Shown: positions 1 to 6,335, counted from the stretch's first letter. The stretch is DNA of 6,650 nucleotides from an uncultured Eubacteriales bacterium (GCA_900555735.1 USMI01000106.1:1-6650); one strand, 5' to 3'. Numbers and translations are program-made. The notes: generated by a model not told the origin, from the letters alone.

Positions 1-2249
1 TCGTGGAGCAGCAGAAGAAGATGGGCGCCTCCTGCGACTGGAGCCGCGACCGCTTTACCATGGACGAGGGCTGCTCCCGCGCCGTCCGCGAGACCTTCTG
101 CGAGCTGTATGAAAAGGGCCTGATCTACAAGGGCAGCCGCATCATCAACTGGTGCCCCCACTGCCTGACCGCCCTGTCCGACGCCGAGGTGGAATACACC
201 GAAAAGCCCGGCCATCTGTGGTACGTCCGCTATCCGCTGGCCGACGGCAGCGGCGATATCATCATCGCCACCACCCGTCCCGAGACCATGATGGGCGATA
301 CCGGCGTGGCCGTGAACCCGGAGGACGAGAAGTTCAAGCACCTGATCGGCAAAAAGTGCATCCTGCCCATCATGAACCGCGAGATTCCCATCGTGGGCGA
401 TGAATACTGCGAGATCGGCTTCGGCACCGGCGCGGTGAAGATGACGCCTGCCCACGACCCCAACGACTTCGAGGTGGGCCTGCGCCACAATCTGGAGGTC
501 ATCCGCTGCATCGCCGACGACGGCACCATCAACGAGAACGGCGGCCGCTATCAGGGCATGGATCGCTACGAGTGCCGCAAGGCCATCGTGGCCGATCTGG
601 AGGCCGAGGGCTATCTGGTCAAGACCGAGCCTTACAGCCATAACGTGGGTACCTGCTATCGCTGCCACAACGATGTGGAGCCGCTGATTAGCGCCCAGTG
701 GTTCGTGAAGATGGCGCCCCTTGCCAAGGAGGCCATCCGCGTGGTGGAGGACGGCACCGTCAAGTTCGTGCCGGAGCGCTTCACCAAGACCTATATCAAC
801 TGGATGGAGAACGTCCATGACTGGTGCATCTCCCGTCAGCTGTGGTGGGGCCACCAGATCCCCGCGTGGTATTGCGACGAGTGCGGCCATATCAACGTCA
901 GCCGTCAGGATCCCACCAAGTGCGAGAAGTGCGGCTGCACCCATCTGACCCGTGAGGAGGACGTGCTGGATACTTGGTTCAGCTCCGCCCTGTGGCCCTT
1001 CTCCACACTGGGCTGGCCCGACCTGAACGCCCCCGACCTGAACTACTGGTATCCCACCTCTGTGCTGGTCACCGGCTATGACATCATCTTCTTCTGGGTG
1101 GCCCGCATGATCTTCTCCGGTATGGAGCAGATGAAGAAGGAGCCCTTTAAGACCGTGTTCATCCACGGCCTCGTCCGCGATGACAAGGGCCGCAAGATGT
1201 CCAAGTCTCTGGGCAACGGCATCGACCCGCTGGAGATGGCCGAGAAGTTCGGCGCCGACGCCCTGCGCTTCAACCTCATCACCGGCAACAGCCCCGGTAA
1301 TGACATGCGCTTCTTCGTAGAGAAGTGCGAGGCCATGCGCAACTTTGCCAACAAGATCTGGAACGCCAGCCGCTTCGTCATGATGAATCTCACCATCGAC
1401 AAGGTGCAGCTGCCGGAGAAGCTGGAGCTGGAGGACAAGTGGGTGCTCAGCAAGCTGAATACCCTGATCCGCGAGGTCACCGAGAACATGGACGCCTATG
1501 AGCTGGGCGTGGCCTCCGCCAAGATCTACGATTTCATCTGGGATACCTATTGCGACTGGTATATCGAACTGACCAAGACCCGCCTGAATGGCGAGGACGC
1601 CGAGGCCAAGCTGGCCGCCGAGAACGTGCTGTGCTATGTGCTGCTGCGTATTCTGGAGCTGCTGCATCCCTTCATGCCGTTCCTGACGGAGGAGATCTGG
1701 CAGGCCCTGCCTCACGAGGGCGACTTCCTGATCCGCGCGGCGTGGCCCACCTATCAGGAAAGCCTGCACTTCCCTCAGGCGGAGTCCGACATGGAGTGCG
1801 TCAAGGACGCCATCACCGCCGTCCGTGCCCGCCGCAGCGAGATGAACGTGCCGCCCTCCAAGAAGGCTCAGATGATCCTTGTGACCAAGCGGCCCGAGAC
1901 CTACGCCGTGGGCAAGCACTTCATCACCCGCATGGCCTATGCCAGCGAGGTCACCGTCACCGATCAGGCACCCGCCGATCTGAAGGGCATGGTCACCGTG
2001 GTGACCCACGACGCCAACATCTATCTGCCGCTGGCCGAGCTGGTGGACATCGCCGCCGAGCTGGAGCGTATCGCCAAGGAGAAGGCCAAGGCCGAGGATA
2101 ACCTGAAGCGCATCGAGGCCAAGTTGGCCAACGAGTCCTTCATCTCCCGTGCCCCGGAGAACGTGGTGAACGCCGAGCGGGAAAAGGCGGAGAAGGCCCG
2201 TGCCCTTATCGCCAAGCTGGAGGAATCCGCCGCCGCCATGAAGCTGTAA
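1..2249 (+). CDS. valS: Valyl-tRNA synthetase, 5'-truncated by window edge
   Basis: Cytoplasmic class I synthetase that charges tRNA-Val with valine using ATP and edits mischarged threonine. The frame is open from base 3 and ends at TAA 2247-2249, giving 748 visible residues. Bacterial ValRS is about 880 residues, so about 130 N-terminal residues, including the HIGH motif, lie outside the window. Numbering from the codon at base 3, the editing domain (CP1) shows TTRPETMMGDT near residue 90 and GTGAVKMTPAHDPND near 141. The KMSKS catalytic loop is at residues 398-402 (bases 1194-1208). Likely zinc ligands are C51/C54, C218/C221, C291/C294 and C307/C310/C312. The anticodon-binding helical domain follows. 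The last ~65 residues are Lys/Glu/Ala-rich and fit the C-terminal coiled-coil tRNA arm specific to ValRS, which separates it from IleRS and LeuRS. The GTG at base 3 is internal, not a start. A strong terminator follows, so no folC is co-transcribed here as it is in some Firmicutes. Confidence 0.97.
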   Translation, partial: VEQQKKMGASCDWSRDRFTMDEGCSRAVRETFCELYEKGLIYKGSRIINWCPHCLTALSDAEVEYTEKPGHLWYVRYPLADGSGDIIIATTRPETMMGDTGVAVNPEDEKFKHLIGKKCILPIMNREIPIVGDEYCEIGFGTGAVKMTPAHDPNDFEVGLRHNLEVIRCIADDGTINENGGRYQGMDRYECRKAIVADLEAEGYLVKTEPYSHNVGTCYRCHNDVEPLISAQWFVKMAPLAKEAIRVVEDGTVKFVPERFTKTYINWMENVHDWCISRQLWWGHQIPAWYCDECGHINVSRQDPTKCEKCGCTHLTREEDVLDTWFSSALWPFSTLGWPDLNAPDLNYWYPTSVLVTGYDIIFFWVARMIFSGMEQMKKEPFKTVFIHGLVRDDKGRKMSKSLGNGIDPLEMAEKFGADALRFNLITGNSPGNDMRFFVEKCEAMRNFANKIWNASRFVMMNLTIDKVQLPEKLELEDKWVLSKLNTLIREVTENMDAYELGVASAKIYDFIWDTYCDWYIELTKTRLNGEDAEAKLAAENVLCYVLLRILELLHPFMPFLTEEIWQALPHEGDFLIRAAWPTYQESLHFPQAESDMECVKDAITAVRARRSEMNVPPSKKAQMILVTKRPETYAVGKHFITRMAYASEVTVTDQAPADLKGMVTVVTHDANIYLPLAELVDIAAELERIAKEKAKAEDNLKRIEAKLANESFISRAPENVVNAEREKAEKARALIAKLEESAAAMKL

Positions 2250-2345
2250 GCGTTTGTCATACGGCAATCGGTGAAAAAAGCTGAAAATCTTTGATTTCGC
2301 CGCAGCACCGGCAGATTTCGTGTAAAAACGCAATCATATTTTCGT

Positions 2346-2385
2346 ATAATCACCGTAGAGAGCAATCTCTACGGTGATTATTTTT
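2346..2385 (+). terminator. Rho-independent terminator of valS
   Basis: A perfect 16-bp stem (2346-2361 pairing with 2366-2381) closes on a GCAA tetraloop (GNRA type) and runs straight into TTTTT ending at 2385. It starts 96 bases after the valS stop. The base of the stem is A/T-rich, so the left arm carries the complement of the T tract and the hairpin could also act on minus-strand transcripts. It should separate valS from the spoIIA operon. Confidence 0.93.
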
Positions 2386-2406
2386 CTATGCAAAAGCATA
2401 GAAAAA
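2381..2406. repeat. Second perfect inverted repeat abutting the valS terminator
   Basis: An 11-bp perfect stem (2381-2391 with 2396-2406) with an AAAA loop. It uses the terminator's T tract as its left arm, so the two structures share base 2381 and compete for the T run in RNA. No T tract follows it on the plus strand. It may be a 3'-end protecting or backup hairpin; the function is unknown. Confidence 0.6.
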
Positions 2407-2604
2407 TAAGAAATGTGACATTTCCTCGCCCCTGCGGGGCAACCGGAGATGATGCACAAAAACTTCATGAACCGGAATTTGCGCTTTTTGCGGCGCAGCA
2501 CGCATGCATGAAGTATTTTGCGTAAAAAAGGACATGCCGCGGCATGTCCATCGGAAACATACAGGAGTGACCCTGCAGGAGAAGTACACAAAGGAAACCA
2601 CAAC
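2386..2604. other. Gene-free, structure-rich leader upstream of spoIIAA
   Basis: No convincing gene lies here. The stretch holds a series of inverted repeats: the right part of the 2381-2406 hairpin; GAAATGT-G-ACATTTC at 2410-2424; GCCCC-TGC-GGGGC at 2428-2440; ACTTCATG (2462-2469) pairing with CATGAAGT (2507-2514), enclosing TGCGC/GCGCA (2480-2484 with 2493-2497); and the 20-bp palindrome at 2530-2549. In B. subtilis spoIIA is driven by sigma-H with Spo0A~P. I looked for AGGA...GAAT pairs at the right spacing and for Spo0A boxes and found none convincing. I recognise no known riboswitch class. Confidence 0.5.
2524..2549 (-). terminator. 20-bp perfect palindrome with T6 on minus strand (candidate terminator)
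   Basis: GGACATGCCGCGGCATGTCC at 2530-2549 is a perfect palindrome, able to form an 8-bp GC-rich stem with a 4-nt loop. The plus strand has AAAAAA just before it (2524-2529), so a minus-strand transcript would read hairpin then UUUUUU, which is the shape of an intrinsic terminator. No minus-strand gene is visible just upstream, so it would stop antisense transcripts coming out of spoIIA. As double-stranded DNA it could instead be a dimeric-repressor operator. Confidence 0.45.
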
Positions 2605-2611
2605 AAAGGAG
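2605..2611 (+). promoter_or_regulatory. Ribosome-binding site of spoIIAA
   Basis: AAAGGAG, 7 nt before the ATG at 2619. This spacing fixes the spoIIAA start and argues against the longer overlapping frame that begins upstream. Confidence 0.85.
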
Positions 2612-2618
2612 CGTCAAA

Positions 2619-2924
2619 ATGGAAGTAACGGCAACTTGTCAGGACAGAGTGCTGGAGCTGTACCTGAAGGGAGAATTGGATCATCACGGAGCCAGAGGAC
2701 TGCTGGCCCGGCTGGAGCGGGAGATCGAGGCGGTGCTGCCTGCGGAGCTGGTGCTGGATTTCAGCGGCATCACCTTTATGGACAGCGCCGGTATCGCCGT
2801 GGCCCTGCGGGGGTGGCAGCGGATGCGGGAACTGGGCGGCCGGGTAACGCTGCGCCATGTGGCGCCGCAGCCGAAAAAGGTGCTGGAGGCCGCCGGCATT
2901 GGCCGTATGATGACGATTCAATGA
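2619..2924 (+). CDS. spoIIAA: Anti-sigma F factor antagonist SpoIIAA (STAS domain)
   Basis: Anti-anti-sigma factor of the forespore switch. Its unphosphorylated form binds SpoIIAB and frees sigma F; SpoIIAB inactivates it by phosphorylating one serine; the phosphatase SpoIIE (not in this window) reverses that. The protein is 101 residues, slightly shorter than the ~117 of B. subtilis, and is a single STAS domain. The signature VLDFSGITFMDSAGIAVAL spans residues 45-63, with phospho-acceptor S56 in the D-S-A-G-I context. The start is supported by AAAGGAG seven bases upstream. It is the first gene of spoIIAA-spoIIAB-sigF, with a 67-nt gap to spoIIAB. The conserved gene order makes the identity firm against other STAS proteins such as RsbV. 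Confidence 0.95.
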   Translation: MEVTATCQDRVLELYLKGELDHHGARGLLARLEREIEAVLPAELVLDFSGITFMDSAGIAVALRGWQRMRELGGRVTLRHVAPQPKKVLEAAGIGRMMTIQ

Positions 2925-2991
2925 GAATGAGTCTAACGATGCCGCGGATCGGCAGCATAGCGGAAATATACGACATGAGAGGAGCGTACAT

Positions 2992-3432
2992 ATGCATCGC
3001 ATCGAAAATTATGTAACACTGGAATTTCTCAGCCGCAGCAGCAACGAGAGCTTTGCCCGTGTGGCGGCGGCGGGCTTTGCGGCGCAGCTGGACCCCACGC
3101 TGGACGAACTGGGGGATATCAAGACCGCCGTCAGCGAGGCGGTCACCAACGCCATCGTCCACGGCTATCCGGATCGGCTGGGTAAGATCGTGGTAAAGCT
3201 GAAGCTGCTGGAAAACAACACGCTGGAGATCACCGTCCGGGATTGGGGAAAAGGCATTGAGGATATCCAGCAGGCGCGCCAGCCTATGTTTACCACCGGC
3301 GGTGAGGAGCGCAGCGGCATGGGCTTTACCATCATGGAGAGCTTCATGGACCGTCTGACCGTCAAATCTACGCCGGGGCGCGGCACCACCGTGACCATGC
3401 GCCGCAGGATCTCCGCCCGCATCAAGCGATGA
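2992..3432 (+). CDS. spoIIAB: Anti-sigma F factor / serine kinase SpoIIAB
   Basis: GHKL-fold protein that holds sigma F inactive in the predivisional cell and mother cell, and phosphorylates SpoIIAA with ATP. At 146 residues it matches the B. subtilis protein in length. Visible motifs: the N-terminal LEFLSRSSNESFARV, whose R23 corresponds to the catalytic arginine (Arg20 in B. subtilis); LDPTLDEL; the N box with E49 and N53 in SEAVTNAIVHGY; the G1 box D84-W-G-K-G88; MFTTGGEERSGMGFTIMESF, the ATP lid and G2 box with G109 and G111; and the closing GTT box at about 131-133. GAGAGGAG at 2977-2984, 7 nt before the ATG, sets the start. The stop overlaps the sigF start as ATGA, so the sigma factor and its inhibitor are translationally coupled, as expected for a stoichiometric pair. 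Confidence 0.96.
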   Translation: MHRIENYVTLEFLSRSSNESFARVAAAGFAAQLDPTLDELGDIKTAVSEAVTNAIVHGYPDRLGKIVVKLKLLENNTLEITVRDWGKGIEDIQQARQPMFTTGGEERSGMGFTIMESFMDRLTVKSTPGRGTTVTMRRRISARIKR

Positions 3433-4133
3433 GCGAGATGTTTGCCCTGCTGGAGCGGGCGCAGAGCGGCGACGACGAGGCCTGCCAGCAGGTGCTGACG
3501 GAAAACAGCGGCCTGATCTGGTCCATCGTCAAACGCTACTACGGCTGTGGGGTGGAGACGGACGACCTGTATCAGCTGGGCTGTATCGGCTTCATCAAGG
3601 CGGTAAAGGGGTTTGATCTGAACTATGGCACGCAGTTCTCCACCTACGCTGTGCCGAAGATCTCCGGGGAGATCAGGCGTTTTCTCCGGGATGACGGCGC
3701 CATCAAGGTAGGGCGTACTATCCGGGAGAAGGGGCAGACCCTCTGGTCAGCCCGTGAGCGGCTGCGGCATCAGCTGGGCAGAGAGGCCCGGCTGTCCGAG
3801 CTGTCGGAGGCCACCGGCATGCCGGTGGAGGAGATCGCCAGCATCGACCTTGCCACCGTGGCGCCGGAGTCGCTCCAGCAGGAGACGGCGGAGGGGCTGA
3901 CGCTGGAATCTACGTTGGGCACCGATGCGGAGGAAGAACGCCTTGTGGAGAGCATCGCCCTGCGGGAAGCCATCGGCACCCTGCCGGAGAAGGAGCGTAT
4001 GACGATACTGCTGCGTTTTTTCAAGGGCCTGACACAGGAGCAGACGGCCCGAATCGTGGGTGTGTCGCAGGTGCAGATATCCCGGCTGGAGCATCGGGGG
4101 CTGGAAAAGCTCCGGAAACTGCTGGCGGATTGA
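3429..4133 (+). CDS. sigF: RNA polymerase sporulation sigma factor F (SpoIIAC)
   Basis: Forespore-specific sigma-70 family factor that starts compartment-specific gene expression after polar division. It has 234 residues. Region 2 covers about 23-95, with DDLYQLGCIGFIKAVKGFD (region 2.2) and FSTYAVPKISGEIRRFLRDDG (2.3-2.4, -10 recognition). Region 3 covers about 98-150. Region 4 covers about 180-231, with its helix-turn-helix at LTQEQTARIVGVSQVQISRL. Its place directly after spoIIAB distinguishes it from the similar sigma G. It is about 20 residues shorter at the N-terminus than B. subtilis sigma F (255 aa). The ATG at 3429 overlaps the spoIIAB TGA, and I see no good Shine-Dalgarno sequence, so initiation probably depends on coupling; ATG 3438 is an alternative. 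Its last 113 bp are overlapped on the opposite strand by the DUF4130 gene, with no terminator between. Confidence 0.95.
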   Translation: MSEMFALLERAQSGDDEACQQVLTENSGLIWSIVKRYYGCGVETDDLYQLGCIGFIKAVKGFDLNYGTQFSTYAVPKISGEIRRFLRDDGAIKVGRTIREKGQTLWSARERLRHQLGREARLSELSEATGMPVEEIASIDLATVAPESLQQETAEGLTLESTLGTDAEEERLVESIALREAIGTLPEKERMTILLRFFKGLTQEQTARIVGVSQVQISRLEHRGLEKLRKLLAD

Positions 4134-4905
4134 CGCCCTGCTGCCGGGCCTCGTAGTCATCCGGCAGGAATTCCGTCATAGTGCCGCGATAGCGCTTGGG
4201 CATGAAGGTGTTCTGACACCGGGGGTTATAGCGCTCCTTGATGGTGATGGTCTCATAGAATCGTTTCCACAGCCGGCGGAATGCCACCTCCTCATCACCG
4301 GGCAGCGCCAGCTGTAAGCTGTCCATGGGCAGGATGCGGGAGTGATTCTTCGCGTAGACCAGCAGCTCCTTATGGGTGCGGTCATAGATGAAAAAGGCCT
4401 CGTTGGCGTAGCGGTCACAGAAGTGCCGCCGCAGCAGGGGAAGAACGCGGTTCTTCGGCTCGATCTCCGCGCCCAGTACGCCGCTGTAATCCGAAAAGCG
4501 CACGAAGCCCCGCAGCTTTTCCAGTTCGCCGCCCATGTGCCGCAGCGCCTTGGCTACGGGATAGTACACCGGATCGGCGGTATTGCGGAGAAAAGCGGGT
4601 CCCTCGTCGTAAAGCTTCTTGACCACGGCATAGAGATGGCGCTCCTTCTCCGGAAGGCAGGTGAGAAAGCCACGCCGCACCACATCGGCCGCGGCCTTCG
4701 AGCGCCGCAGGATGCTCTGATAGACCCGCTGGGCGTGTTCCCGCTCCGTCACCACATAGCGCACCTCATACAGTGACCAACATTCCTCATCGCCGGAAAA
4801 GGCGATGGGGAATTCTTTATTTACATAGCTTTCAAATACGCAGCACAGAAAACCCTCGAACGTGCCATCATATTGAAAGACCACATCGCGCCATGCCATT
4901 TCCAT
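4021..4905 (-). CDS. DUF4130 / TIGR03915-type putative DNA repair protein, radical SAM partner
   Basis: The protein resembles the family annotated as 'probable DNA metabolism protein' (TIGR03915, DUF4130). Members are encoded beside a dedicated radical SAM protein, and in many Gram-negatives the domain is fused to a uracil-DNA glycosylase-like domain. The chemistry is unknown. Recognisable blocks, numbered from ATG 4905: FQYDGTFEGFLCCVFESY (10-27); KLRGFVRFSDYSGVLGAEIEP (130-150); LPLLRRHFCDRYANEAFFIYDRTH (155-178); and WKRFYETITIKERYNPRCQ with FMPKRYRGTMTEF (213-246). No membrane segment is seen. Start: ATG 4905-4903 overlaps the TGA of the radical SAM gene (TGATG), so coupled translation is likely; a GTG three bases upstream and an ATG at 4899 are alternatives. 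The family core ends near residue 248. The remaining ~45 residues are Pro/Ala-rich, and residues 258-294 are read antisense to the end of sigF, so this tail probably is not a conserved domain. Confidence 0.85.
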   Translation of the reverse strand: MEMAWRDVVFQYDGTFEGFLCCVFESYVNKEFPIAFSGDEECWSLYEVRYVVTEREHAQRVYQSILRRSKAAADVVRRGFLTCLPEKERHLYAVVKKLYDEGPAFLRNTADPVYYPVAKALRHMGGELEKLRGFVRFSDYSGVLGAEIEPKNRVLPLLRRHFCDRYANEAFFIYDRTHKELLVYAKNHSRILPMDSLQLALPGDEEVAFRRLWKRFYETITIKERYNPRCQNTFMPKRYRGTMTEFLPDDYEARQQGVNPPAVSGAFPAPDAPAGISAPATHPRFGPSAPVSGP

Positions 4906-6173
4906 CACCCCACCGCGTCGAACAGGGACAGCTGCTGCATCTCGCCGGAGGGCAGCAGGCCCCGCTCCACCGCCTCCAGCTGCTGAACGATGGTGGCGGG
5001 GGAGAACCGCAGGCCCGGTGCGGCGTGTCCGTCACACAGAACGAAATATTGCGCCCGCTTGACCACCACACCCAGCTTTTTCAGATCCTCGAACCGCAGA
5101 TGGGCGGTGCGCCGGGCGGAAACGATCCGCTTGGCGCTGGTGGGGCCGATGCCCGGCACCCGCAGCAGCGTTTCATAGTCGGCCCTCATGACCTCCACGG
5201 GAAATTGTTCCAGATGTGCCACCGCCCAGCTGCACTTGGGGTCAAGCTGCGGATTGAAGTCCGGGTGGGCTTCATCCAGCAGCTCGCTGGCCTGAAAGCC
5301 GTAGAACCGCAGCAGCCAGTCCGCCTGATAGAGCCGGTGCTCCCGCAGCAGCGGCGGCTTGGTGTCCAGCGCGGGGAGAAAGCTGTTTTCCACCACCGGT
5401 ACATAGGCGGAATAGAATACCCGCTTCAGCCGGTATTTCTGATACAGTGCCTCTGTCAGATGCAGGATATGCCGGTCGGTGTCCTTGGTAGCGCCCACGA
5501 TCAGCTGAGTGCTCTGGCCCGCCGGGGCAAAGGAGGGGGCGTGCTTGTACTTCACCAGCTCCTGTTTGCTTTCAAGCACCTTGTCCCGAATGAGACTCAT
5601 GGGCCGCAGGATGGCCTCGCGGGTCTTGTCCGGCGCCAGCGTTTGTAAGCCCTGCTGAGAGGGCAGCTCGATGTTGACGCTCATGCGGTCCGCCAGCAGG
5701 CCCAGCTGCTGTACCAGCTCCGGCGACGTGCCGGGGATGGCCTTGGCGTGGATATAGCCGTTGAAGCCGTACTCCTGCCGCAGGATCCGCAGGGCGCGGA
5801 TCATCTGTTCGGTGGTGTAGTCGGCATTGCGCAGCACGCCGGAGGAGAGGAACAACCCCTCGATATAGTTCCGCCGGTAGAAGCCGATGGTCAGCTCCGC
5901 CAGCTCACGGGGCGTGAAGGCGGCGCGGCGCGTGTCGTTGGAGCGCCGGTTGACGCAGTACTTGCAGTCATAGACACAGCTGTTGGTCATCAGCACCTTC
6001 AGCAGCGTGACGCAGCGCCCGTCGGCGGAAAAGCTGTGGCAGCAGCCGGCGATGGAGGAGGACGTGTTGCCGATCTTGCCGGGCTGGAACTTCCGCCGGA
6101 TGCCGCTGGATGTGCAGGCGGCATCGTATTTGGCGGCGTCCGACAGAATGGTCAGCTTTTCCAGAAGATCCAT
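4905..6173 (-). CDS. Radical SAM protein with helix-hairpin-helix, putative DNA modification/repair (TIGR03916-like)
   Basis: A 422-residue radical SAM enzyme of the kind annotated 'putative DNA modification/repair radical SAM protein'. The N-terminus (KLTILSDAAKYDAACTSSG) fits the family and supports the start. The [4Fe-4S]-SAM motif is C66-X3-C70-X2-C73 in TNSCVYDCKYCVNR. Other cysteines, C20, C44, C45 and C54, lie just upstream and could serve structure or a second cluster. A TIM-barrel-like region runs to about 260. A helix-hairpin-helix, VPGIGPTSAKRIVSARR (339-355), suggests non-specific DNA binding. The extreme C-terminus carries QLSLF (414-418), matching the beta-clamp-binding pentapeptide QL[S/D]LF. 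No Shine-Dalgarno sequence is evident; the start lies 3 nt after the stop of the small upstream gene, so translation is probably coupled. It overlaps the DUF4130 gene as TGATG. The substrate is unknown; a DNA-lesion role is inferred from family, HhH and clamp motif. Confidence 0.9.
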   Translation of the reverse strand: MDLLEKLTILSDAAKYDAACTSSGIRRKFQPGKIGNTSSSIAGCCHSFSADGRCVTLLKVLMTNSCVYDCKYCVNRRSNDTRRAAFTPRELAELTIGFYRRNYIEGLFLSSGVLRNADYTTEQMIRALRILRQEYGFNGYIHAKAIPGTSPELVQQLGLLADRMSVNIELPSQQGLQTLAPDKTREAILRPMSLIRDKVLESKQELVKYKHAPSFAPAGQSTQLIVGATKDTDRHILHLTEALYQKYRLKRVFYSAYVPVVENSFLPALDTKPPLLREHRLYQADWLLRFYGFQASELLDEAHPDFNPQLDPKCSWAVAHLEQFPVEVMRADYETLLRVPGIGPTSAKRIVSARRTAHLRFEDLKKLGVVVKRAQYFVLCDGHAAPGLRFSPATIVQQLEAVERGLLPSGEMQQLSLFDAVG

Positions 6174-6176
6174 GGC

Positions 6177-6299
6177 TCAGGCCGCGTTGCGGCGGCGCTG
6201 GGTGCGGCGGGGCTGTTCCAGATGGTCGATCAGATGCATCAGGTTCACAGATACGGACAGCGCGCCCAAAATCACGATCACATAACCGATAGTTGCCAT
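6177..6299 (-). CDS. 40-aa single-span membrane protein, first gene of SOS-type operon
   Basis: I do not recognise this protein. Starting at ATG 6299-6297 it is 40 residues. The start is fixed by GGAGG at 6312-6308, 8 nt upstream, a much better site than anything preceding the longer open frame. Residues 4-24 (IGYVIVILGALSVSVNLMHLI) form one hydrophobic helix. The tail HLEQPRRTQRRRNAA has five arginines (R31, R32, R35-R37), so the positive-inside rule predicts an outside N-terminus and a cytoplasmic C-terminus. It lies 3 nt before the radical SAM gene, and that gene lacks its own obvious ribosome site, so at the least its translation may open the way to the next gene. Small single-span proteins are often SOS products (YneA-type or SidA-type division inhibitors); that role here is only inference from promoter and topology. 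Confidence 0.75.
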   Translation of the reverse strand: MATIGYVIVILGALSVSVNLMHLIDHLEQPRRTQRRRNAA

Positions 6300-6307
6300 A
6301 ACAGTTA

Positions 6308-6312
6308 CCTCC
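6308..6312 (-). promoter_or_regulatory. Strong ribosome-binding site of the 40-aa protein
   Basis: On the minus strand GGAGGTAA precedes the ATG at 6299; the GGAGG core is 8 nt from the start codon. It is the only strong Shine-Dalgarno sequence I see for the three-gene minus-strand operon. Confidence 0.85.
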
Positions 6313-6315
6313 GTT

Positions 6316-6329
6316 AGAATCTTTGTTCG
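6316..6329. promoter_or_regulatory. Weaker LexA-like box at the predicted start site
   Basis: On the minus strand CGAACAAAGATTCT matches the LexA consensus at 11 of 14 positions, with an intact CGAAC half and a degenerate second half. It begins at about +1 of the minus-strand transcript. Its TTGTTCGA half mirrors TCGAACAA at 6344-6351. Confidence 0.5.
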
Positions 6330-6335
6330 AGACAC

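Noticed and set aside
2345..2350. TATAAT sequence just before spoIIA, a possible -10 box
   Set aside because: It forms the base of the valS terminator stem and has no adequate -35 sequence 16-18 bp upstream (best candidate matches 3 of 6).
2527..2557. AAAGGACAT followed by GGAAAC as a sigma-H promoter for spoIIA
   Set aside because: The gap is about 15 bp instead of 11-12 and the -10 lacks GAAT; the AGGA belongs to the palindrome.
2504..3016. 170-codon plus-strand open frame overlapping spoIIAA
   Set aside because: It has no ribosome site, is low-complexity Gly/Ala/Arg-rich where it shadows spoIIAA in another frame, and resembles nothing known; spoIIAA is clearly the real gene.
2921..3016. 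31-codon frame whose ATGA overlaps the spoIIAA stop and which runs into spoIIAB
   Set aside because: The overlap could allow coupled translation, but it is the tail of the shadow frame above and has no recognisable features.
4141..4167. CTGCCGG-N13-CCGGCAG stem just after sigF as its terminator
   Set aside because: The loop is long, no T tract follows, and it lies within the coding sequence of the convergent DUF4130 gene.
4060..5648. Long plus-strand open frames opposite the minus-strand operon
   Set aside because: They are antisense shadows caused by high GC content; the minus-strand proteins carry clear family motifs.
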